From NCBI GenBank assembly GCA_012965075.1, contig DTSY01000158.1, positions 1-18,872 on the forward strand: a DNA stretch of 18,872 bases, in the 5' to 3' direction. The translations under genes and the position numbers were made by a program. This document shows, in pieces, positions 1 to 6,017 of this stretch; positions within the stretch are counted from its first letter, which is position 1; each line of letters starts with the position of its first letter. This DNA comes from Gammaproteobacteria bacterium (GTDB taxonomy: Bacteria; Pseudomonadota; Gammaproteobacteria; Magnimaribacterales; Magnimaribacteraceae). The notes below the pieces were generated by a model that searched no databases, was not told the origin of the DNA, and saw nothing but the letters and a program-made list of their open reading frames with translations.

Positions 1-500
1 AGCCTTTTCAACTGACTTTGTCTTCTTTTAGCTCTTTCTTCCAAGGAGGCGATTAGATAAATCTTCAAATCTGCTTCTGGAAATATGACTGTACCCATAT
101 CGCGTCCATCTGCTATAAGGCCTGGAGGTTTTTTGAATTCCCGTTGATGGGGTCTAACAAAATCCCTTATTCCCTTTAAGGAAGATAACACTGAGGTCTT
201 CTCAGCTATCTCTTCAGTCCTAACTAAATCAGTAATATCTTGATCTTTTAGGAAGATATTAACTGGTTCTCCTAAAGAGCCTATTCCAAAAGTGACTTGG
301 AAATCTTCTTGGATCTCTTTTCTATTGGTCTCAAAATCTTCTATCGCTATTGCCCTTTGTTCTATCAAATAAGCTAATGTCCTGTACAGAGCACCGCTAT
401 CTAAAATATTCCAACCCAATTCAAGGCATAGCATTTTAGAGATTGTTCCTTTACCTGAACCACTCAAACCATCTATTGTTATAACAGGTATGTCTTCCAT
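1..500 (-). CDS. cmk: Cytidylate kinase, 3' end cut by the window edge
   Basis: It phosphorylates CMP and dCMP with ATP in the cytoplasm, feeding CTP and dCTP pools. I translated the 166 residues present. They show an N-terminal P-loop, GLSGSGKGT (residues 11-19), the LDSGALYR nucleoside-binding segment, and near residue 132 the family signature ADGRDMGTVIFP, followed by the LEERAKRR lid segment. The family runs to about 225 residues, so roughly 60 are missing beyond position 1. The ATG (500-498) directly abuts the aroA stop codon, so it is the last visible gene of the minus-strand run. In related gammaproteobacteria rpsA and ihfB follow cmk, but that part lies outside the window. One oddity is Leu12 in the P-loop, where the usual form is GPSG(A/S)GKGT. 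Confidence 0.95.
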   Translation of the reverse strand, partial: MEDIPVITIDGLSGSGKGTISKMLCLELGWNILDSGALYRTLAYLIEQRAIAIEDFETNRKEIQEDFQVTFGIGSLGEPVNIFLKDQDITDLVRTEEIAEKTSVLSSLKGIRDFVRPHQREFKKPPGLIADGRDMGTVIFPEADLKIYLIASLEERAKRRQSQLKR

Positions 501-1832
501 TTATTTAATATCTAAACCCACTTCTTCACAAATCTCTAAGAAATTAGGGAAAGATGTTGTTACATTTTTAGTATCTTCTATATAGGATTTATCATTAGCC
601 CTTGTGCATGCAATAGCAGATGTCATAGCAATCCTGTGATCACCAAATGAATTAATATGTGAGGCTTCAAACGGCATATCGGAATTTGATGTATTTACTT
701 CTTGATTTAAGCCTTGAATATCTATTCCATCATCATAAATCTTAAATTTCACTCCAAGCAATTTTAGAGAGTTTGACATGGCTTCCAAGCGGTCAGATTC
801 TTTTTCTCTTAATTCCTCAGCTCCTCTAATAATTGTCTGCCCTTCAGCAAGAGAAGCTGCTATAAAAAGAACTGGTAATTCATCAATTAGATTTGGAACT
901 AATTTTGGATTCAAAGTAATTCCTTTTAGTTCAGAAGCTCTTATAGATATATCTGCGCAAGGTTCGTATTCATTACTTACATTTGAAAGCTTTATATCAG
1001 CTCCCATTTCTTTTAAGACTTCCAACAATGCTATTCGAGTTTTATTAATTCCTATATTCATTAATGTTAGATCCGAACCTGGAGTTATCAAAGCTGCCAA
1101 GACAAAGAAAGCAGCAGATGAAAAGTCTCCTGGTATATTAATATTGGCTGCATCCATAGATTTAGGAGGTAAAACATGAATCTCCTTTAAGCCTTTTGAT
1201 TCTTCAATGGAGACATGTATACCAAATTTCTTAAACATAAGTTCAGTATGATCTCGAGTTTGTATCTTTTCTTTTATAACAACAGGGCCATCTGCATAGA
1301 GGCCTGCAAACATGAGACATGACTTAACTTGTGCGCTTGCTATAGGTAGCTCATAAGAGAAAGCTTTCAGCTTCTCAGAAGGATTTATTTCTAAAGGTGG
1401 GCAACCTCCATTGCTGCTAGATATATTTGCTCCCATGGTTGTAAGTGGTGTAACTATCCTTTTCATGGGTCGAGTAGATAAAGAAACATCTCCTTTTAAA
1501 GTACTTGAAAAACTTTGTCCGCATAACAAACCACTCATTAAACGCATTGATGTTCCCGAATTACCTAAGTAAATATCTGAGTCTGGCTTTTTTAGACCTT
1601 GTAGGCCAACCCCATGCACAACTATTTCTTTGTCATGCTGATCAATATTAACCCCCATTTTAGAGAAAGCATTGAGTGTTGCTAAGCAATCCTCACCTTT
1701 TAAGAACCCTCGTATTACACTGTCACCTTCAGCAAGGGCAGCGCACATAATTGAGCGATGAGAAATAGATTTGTCCCCAGGCATCAAAATCTCACCTTTT
1801 AATGCTTTTCCAGGTTTAACTATTAGCCCCAA
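501..1832 (-). CDS. aroA: 3-phosphoshikimate 1-carboxyvinyltransferase (EPSP synthase)
   Basis: It transfers enolpyruvyl from PEP to shikimate-3-phosphate, the sixth shikimate step. Visible motifs in order are PGDKSISHRS near the N-terminus (PEP and S3P binding), LGNSGTSMR, GDVSLSTRPMKR, QIQTRDHTEL-type text in the middle, the catalytic region NLIDELPVL, REKESDRL, and GDHRIAMT near the C-terminus. I chose the TTG at 1832 as the start. It lies 2 bases after the tyrA stop and 10 bases after an AGAGGAGG Shine-Dalgarno motif inside the tyrA tail, and it gives 443 residues with the domain starting about 20 residues in. A longer TTG start at 1862 would add ten residues that translate the ribosome-binding site. 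The text GNSGTSMRLM and GD.SL..RPM.R resembles the Pseudomonas and Bacillus EPSP synthases more than the E. coli enzyme. The stop codon abuts cmk. Confidence 0.96.
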   Translation of the reverse strand: MGLIVKPGKALKGEILMPGDKSISHRSIMCAALAEGDSVIRGFLKGEDCLATLNAFSKMGVNIDQHDKEIVVHGVGLQGLKKPDSDIYLGNSGTSMRLMSGLLCGQSFSSTLKGDVSLSTRPMKRIVTPLTTMGANISSSNGGCPPLEINPSEKLKAFSYELPIASAQVKSCLMFAGLYADGPVVIKEKIQTRDHTELMFKKFGIHVSIEESKGLKEIHVLPPKSMDAANINIPGDFSSAAFFVLAALITPGSDLTLMNIGINKTRIALLEVLKEMGADIKLSNVSNEYEPCADISIRASELKGITLNPKLVPNLIDELPVLFIAASLAEGQTIIRGAEELREKESDRLEAMSNSLKLLGVKFKIYDDGIDIQGLNQEVNTSNSDMPFEASHINSFGDHRIAMTSAIACTRANDKSYIEDTKNVTTSFPNFLEICEEVGLDIK

Positions 1833-1860
1833 CTCTAAGAATCCTCCTCTGAAGCTTTCC
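1821..1860 (-). promoter_or_regulatory. Ribosome-binding site and TTG start of aroA inside the tyrA tail
   Basis: On the minus strand the motif AGAGGAGG lies in the last codons of tyrA, then comes the tyrA TAG stop (1837-1835), two bases, and TTG (1832-1830). This is the strongest Shine-Dalgarno match seen at any internal joint of the run. It decides the start of aroA and suggests that aroA translation is coupled to termination of tyrA. Confidence 0.65.
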
Positions 1861-2737
1861 AAGAAGTACCATCAGAAAATAGTTGTTTATCTCTCACTTC
1901 CTTAACAAAACTTAAGAAGTCTAGAATAGATTCCTCATCTTCCGAATCTATTAGTTTAGACACTTCATTTAAGGAAGACTTAAATCCTTTAATTGCTTCT
2001 AAGACTGCTTCCTTATTAGAAACAGTAACGTCTTTCCACATCAATGGATCACTTGAAGCTATTCTTGTATAACTCTCTAAACTACCTCCTGAATATTTGA
2101 ATACCTTTTCACCCAATTCTTTTTCTAGGAAATGCATCAAAGCAAAGGAAATAACATGAGGTAGGTGACTGGTTTTTGAAAGCACTTTGTCGTGCTCTAC
2201 AGGGTCCATGATTGAAACTTTTGAACCTAGTTGCTCCCAAAAACTCTTAACTTTAATTACATTGTTATTTTCGCTGGAAGAATTTAAGTGAGATACAAGG
2301 ACCAACTTATCTTTAAATAGAAAAGGCAAAGAATTCATTAATCCACTTTTTTCTGAACCTGCTATTGGGTGAGACATAACAAATTTTTCACCAATATCAG
2401 CATTTCCTTCCAAAAACTCAAGCAGTTTGGATTTTGAGCTAAAAGTGTCAGTAAAAATCACTTTTTCATCATCAAAAGAGCCTTCAATCAATTTAAAAGC
2501 CCTTTCAAAACTTAAGCTTGGTACAGAGAAGATAATTAAACAATCCTCTTCTATTTTTTTCAGTTGATTATCAAAGTTATTGATTAGACCAATCTTATTG
2601 GCGTCCTTCGTTACTTCTTCGTGTAAATCTAGTCCATAGACTTCCAAAGGAATATTTAATTCTTTAATGGTTTTGAGGATTGACCCTCCAATTAAACCTA
2701 ACCCAACTACCAGAATATTTTTAAATGAAAGTTCCAT
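1835..2737 (-). CDS. tyrA: Prephenate dehydrogenase (stand-alone TyrA)
   Basis: It oxidatively decarboxylates prephenate to 4-hydroxyphenylpyruvate with NAD(P)+ on the tyrosine branch. The 300 residues open with a Rossmann fingerprint, VGLGLIGGS (residues 11-19), then HPIAGSEKSG (123-132), DPVEHDKVLSKTSHLPH (178-194) containing the active-site histidines, and TRIASSDPLMW (224-234) with the prephenate-binding arginine. No chorismate mutase domain precedes it and no ACT domain follows, so it is monofunctional. In Pseudomonas the homologue is fused to AroA; here the two are separate, 2 bases apart and in different frames. Two motifs depart from the usual form: TDTFSSK where TDVGS.K is common, and GGSLESYTR where GGFRD.TR is common. 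The start ATG is one base from the hisC stop. Confidence 0.94.
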   Translation of the reverse strand: MELSFKNILVVGLGLIGGSILKTIKELNIPLEVYGLDLHEEVTKDANKIGLINNFDNQLKKIEEDCLIIFSVPSLSFERAFKLIEGSFDDEKVIFTDTFSSKSKLLEFLEGNADIGEKFVMSHPIAGSEKSGLMNSLPFLFKDKLVLVSHLNSSSENNNVIKVKSFWEQLGSKVSIMDPVEHDKVLSKTSHLPHVISFALMHFLEKELGEKVFKYSGGSLESYTRIASSDPLMWKDVTVSNKEAVLEAIKGFKSSLNEVSKLIDSEDEESILDFLSFVKEVRDKQLFSDGTSWKASEEDS

Positions 2738-2738
2738 A

Positions 2739-3842
2739 TTAGATCTCTTTTAATGAGGTTAAACTCTCCATAAATGCTGAGTTCTCTTCAGGAAGACCTA
2801 TGGTAACCCTCAGATGATCAGGCATTTTATAAACTTCCATAGATCTGGTTATAACCCCTTTTAGCAAAAGACTATTAAAAACTTTATTAGAGTTGCCTTT
2901 ACAATCAAAGGAAATAAAATTAGCGAATGATTTTATAAAGTGATATTGATGAGATTTAAAAAATTTATAGAATCTTTCCTTTTCTTGTTTGTTGAGTTTT
3001 AGACACTGTTCTAAATGTTCTGTGTCATTAAGAGCCACCTCTGCAGCTGCTAAAGCTAAGGAATTTACATTAAAAGGCTGCCTCACTCTATTTAAATAGT
3101 CAGCCAAAGAACTTGAAGTGACTGAAAAGCCTACCCTTAAACCAGCTAAACCGTAAGCCTTTGAAAAAGTTCTAGAAATTATTAAGTTCGGAAAATTGTT
3201 AACCAGACTAAAAGGTACATCCTCAGTTTCATAATTTGAATAATCAAAATAAGCTTGATCTAACAAAACTATCACTTCATTTGGAATCTTTTCAAGAAAC
3301 CTAATAATCTCATTCTTCTCTAGAAAGGTTCCTGTCGGATTATTTGGATTTGCTATAAAAACTACTTTTGTTTTATTGTTCACTGCGTCTAACATTGCTT
3401 GTAAATCATGCCCCCAATCCCTTGCTTCAACTTCAACTCCTTGGGCTCCAAGTGACTGAGTAACTAGAGGATAAACAGCAAAGGCATGTTTAGAATAAAC
3501 AGCATTGTCATTTGGGGTCAGAAAACATCTAGCAACAAACTCAATAATATCATTAGATCCATTGCCAAGTGTGAGCGTGTCTGCACTTAGAGAGTGTCTT
3601 GAACTTAAGGCCTCTTTTAGTCTAGAACCGTTTCCATCAGGATAACGATTAATACCAGAAATGACTTCTTTTAAGGCTTCTAACACTTTTGGGCTAGGTC
3701 CCAAAGGACTCTCATTACTAGCAAGCTTTATTGCTTTTTTAATCCCATATTCTCTTTCTAAATCTTCAATAGGTTTTCCTGGCTCATAGGGCGTTAAACC
3801 CTTAATGCCAGAATTAATTAAATCCTTTAATTCTAGATCCAC
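2739..3842 (-). CDS. hisC: Histidinol-phosphate aminotransferase (HisC2 type)
   Basis: This is a PLP fold-type I aminotransferase that converts histidinol phosphate and 2-oxoglutarate to imidazole-acetol phosphate and glutamate, or the reverse. The 367 residues show the substrate region KLASNESPLGPSP (39-51), NPNNPTGT (165-172), LLDQAYFDY (193-201), the Schiff-base segment SRTFSKAYGLAGLR with Lys228, and a C-terminal arginine in LRVTIGL. It starts with GTG, 4 bases past the pheA stop, and no better start is visible. No other his gene is in the window. Its position between tyrA and pheA matches the second hisC copy of Pseudomonas-type genomes, so a role in aromatic transamination (phenylpyruvate or 4-hydroxyphenylpyruvate) is plausible. 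That role is inference from context, since the sequence alone does not fix the substrate. Confidence 0.92.
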   Translation of the reverse strand: MDLELKDLINSGIKGLTPYEPGKPIEDLEREYGIKKAIKLASNESPLGPSPKVLEALKEVISGINRYPDGNGSRLKEALSSRHSLSADTLTLGNGSNDIIEFVARCFLTPNDNAVYSKHAFAVYPLVTQSLGAQGVEVEARDWGHDLQAMLDAVNNKTKVVFIANPNNPTGTFLEKNEIIRFLEKIPNEVIVLLDQAYFDYSNYETEDVPFSLVNNFPNLIISRTFSKAYGLAGLRVGFSVTSSSLADYLNRVRQPFNVNSLALAAAEVALNDTEHLEQCLKLNKQEKERFYKFFKSHQYHFIKSFANFISFDCKGNSNKVFNSLLLKGVITRSMEVYKMPDHLRVTIGLPEENSAFMESLTSLKEI

Positions 3843-3846
3843 TTTT

Positions 3847-4923
3847 TTAATTCTCAGCTTTTGGATAGGAGCCTAATATTTTTATTTCTGCGTCGGTTGC
3901 GTCAAGTTCTTCTAACAAACTTTTTACCTCTTTATCATCCTTGTGTCCTTCAAAATCAAAGAAGAACGAGTAATTCCACTTATCTACTTTAGAAGGCCTG
4001 TAGGTGATATGAGTAAGATTCAGGCCATTTTTCTGTATAGGTTTTAATAAATTATATAAAGCTCCTGATTCATTTTTTGTAGTAACTAATAGGGATGTTT
4101 TATCTTTGCCTGTACTAGCCACCTCTTGTAAGCCAATTGAAATAAACCTAGTTGTATTGTTGGAATAGTCTTCTATGTTTCTTTTAATTATTTCAAGACC
4201 ATATTTTTCAGCTGCTAAGGCACCTGCTATAGCTATTATTTCTGAGTTCTTCTCAGCATTCATGGCTGCTTGAGCATTACTGGATACTGAAACTCTGTTC
4301 ACATCAGGGCAATAAGAATCTAACCAATTTTTACATTGTGCAAGGGTTTGTTCATGAGCGTGTATTTCAAAACCTTTCTTTGGAAGAGCTTGGTTTAAGC
4401 CCATCAAACTATGATGGATTAACATCTCTATTTCACCACAAATATTTAAGTTGAAGTCTGACAAGCAATCTAAAGTCACATTAATAGGACCTTCACTAGA
4501 ATTTTGTATTGGAACTATTCCGTAATCACTTTTTCTTTCACTAACAGCCTTAAATACTTCTTCTATAGTATCTGAAGCAGTCTTATTAATTGAACTGCCG
4601 AAATTCTCTTTTACAGCAGAATCTGAGTAGGTCCCTTCTGGCCCTAAAAATGCTATATCTATTTCTTTCTCTTGAGCCCTACAACTTGAAATTATCTCTT
4701 TAAAAATATTAACTATTTGTTTGTCGCTCAAAGGGCCAGGGTTAATCTTTTTTAACTGTCTCAGTATATAAGCTTCTCTTTCTGGCTTATAAATTACTTC
4801 CTCTTTTTTATTTTCACCTGCCTCAATAGCTAAAGAAGACCTTTGGTTTAACATTTGCAGAAGTTCTGCATCTAACTCATCTATCTTCTTTCTTATACTA
4901 TCTAATTCTTTCTTCTTCGACAT
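3847..4923 (-). CDS. pheA: Bifunctional chorismate mutase / prephenate dehydratase (P-protein)
   Basis: It converts chorismate to prephenate and then to phenylpyruvate. There are three regions. An AroQ-type chorismate mutase covers about residues 1-85, with Arg11, Arg28 and Lys39 at the positions known in the E. coli enzyme. The dehydratase covers about 90-270, with FLGPEGTYS (92-100), IVPIQNSSEG (136-145) and the catalytic TTRFISIG (257-264). A C-terminal ACT domain covers about 275-355. The ACT domain keeps GAL (287-289), but the second Phe-contact motif, ESRP in E. coli, reads TYRP (307-310), so feedback by phenylalanine may be altered. The total of 358 residues is normal for the family. 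It lies 5 bases from serC and 4 from hisC, so it is surely co-transcribed with them. Confidence 0.96.
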   Translation of the reverse strand: MSKKKELDSIRKKIDELDAELLQMLNQRSSLAIEAGENKKEEVIYKPEREAYILRQLKKINPGPLSDKQIVNIFKEIISSCRAQEKEIDIAFLGPEGTYSDSAVKENFGSSINKTASDTIEEVFKAVSERKSDYGIVPIQNSSEGPINVTLDCLSDFNLNICGEIEMLIHHSLMGLNQALPKKGFEIHAHEQTLAQCKNWLDSYCPDVNRVSVSSNAQAAMNAEKNSEIIAIAGALAAEKYGLEIIKRNIEDYSNNTTRFISIGLQEVASTGKDKTSLLVTTKNESGALYNLLKPIQKNGLNLTHITYRPSKVDKWNYSFFFDFEGHKDDKEVKSLLEELDATDAEIKILGSYPKAEN

Positions 4924-4928
4924 AAAAA

Positions 4929-6017
4929 CTAAAGGTTCTCTCTTTCAAAGAGCTTCATAAACTCTATAAGAGCCTCAACTCCTTCTTCAGGCATGGCATT
5001 GTAAATGCTAGCCCTCATACCTCCTACTGATCTATGTCCTTTCAATGCCAATAAGCCATGAGTAGATGAATCTGTTAGAAATTTGTTGTTTAGCTCCTCT
5101 TTTTCTAATAAAAAAGGGATATTCATTATTGACCTTGAAGATTTTTCTATTTTGTTTGAGTACAAATCAGATCTATCTACAAAATCGTATAATTTTTTGG
5201 CCTTTTTCTCGTTGATTTGACCTATTGCCTTCAGTCCGCCCCTGCCTTTAAGCCACTTAAAAACCTTACCTGCTACATACCAAGAGAAGGTCGGTGGAGT
5301 GTTATACATTGAAGAGCTCTCCTCCAAAATTAAATAATTCATCGGGGAAGGAACAGTTTTTTGGGCTGAACCCAGTAATTCTCTGTTTACTATGACAAAG
5401 CCCAACCCGGCAGGACCTATATTTTTCTGAGCACCTCCGTAAATTAGACCGAAAGAACTCACTTCAATTGGTTCAGAAAGAATACTCGAAGAAAAATCTG
5501 CAACTATGGGTATGACTTCTTTATTGACCTCTCGTAAAGCAATCCCACCTATGGTTTCATTTGGCGTTACGTGAATATAATCTTGTTTATCTGATAATTT
5601 CCAACTCGATTGAGGAGGGAAAAAAGAAAAATTAGTTTCCTGCGAACTAGCGGCTATTCTTACATTAGTATACTTCTTGGCTTCTTCAATGGACCTGTTT
5701 GCCCAATATCCCGAGTTTACATAGCTTACTTCGCCATCAGGAGAGGATAGATTTAATGGTATAGCTGCATTTTGTAAAGTGGCTCCACCATGTGTAAATA
5801 AAACTGCATAGGAATCAGGAATACTTAACAAATCCCGAAAATCCTTTTCAGCCTCTAAGGCAAGTTCCTGATAATCATTACTCCTGTGGCTGATTTCCAA
5901 AACTGAAAGACCTTTACCCTTCCAATCCAATAACTCTTCTTTAACTTCTTCTAATACACTTGTGGGAATAGTGGCTGGACCTGAACCAAAGTTATATTTT
6001 CTATTATTAAGCATCAT
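4929..6017 (-). CDS. serC: Phosphoserine aminotransferase
   Basis: It makes phosphoserine from 3-phosphohydroxypyruvate and glutamate, and in gammaproteobacteria also acts in the PdxB-type pyridoxal phosphate route. The 362 residues match the family length of about 360. Visible motifs are NFGSGPATIP at the N-terminus, EISHRS (41-46), HGGATLQ (76-82), SGYW (102-105), VADFSSSIL (172-180), the PLP lysine in GGAQKNIGPAG (Lys198), and HRSVGGMRASIYN (328-340). Two ATG codons stand in tandem at 6017 and 6014. Either one lies inside the end of gyrA, giving an overlap of 11 or 8 bases, so translation is probably coupled to gyrA termination. The ribosome-binding site is weak. Confidence 0.95.
   Translation of the reverse strand: MMLNNRKYNFGSGPATIPTSVLEEVKEELLDWKGKGLSVLEISHRSNDYQELALEAEKDFRDLLSIPDSYAVLFTHGGATLQNAAIPLNLSSPDGEVSYVNSGYWANRSIEEAKKYTNVRIAASSQETNFSFFPPQSSWKLSDKQDYIHVTPNETIGGIALREVNKEVIPIVADFSSSILSEPIEVSSFGLIYGGAQKNIGPAGLGFVIVNRELLGSAQKTVPSPMNYLILEESSSMYNTPPTFSWYVAGKVFKWLKGRGGLKAIGQINEKKAKKLYDFVDRSDLYSNKIEKSSRSIMNIPFLLEKEELNNKFLTDSSTHGLLALKGHRSVGGMRASIYNAMPEEGVEALIEFMKLFERENL

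Noticed and set aside
778..1179. Plus-strand open frame of 133 codons inside aroA
   Set aside because: It is antisense to a well-conserved gene, has no recognisable domain, and such frames are common opposite AT-rich coding DNA.
1833..1862. Longer aroA start (TTG at 1862)
   Set aside because: The extra ten codons translate the AGAGGAGG Shine-Dalgarno region and overlap tyrA by 28 bases; the TTG at 1832 fits better.
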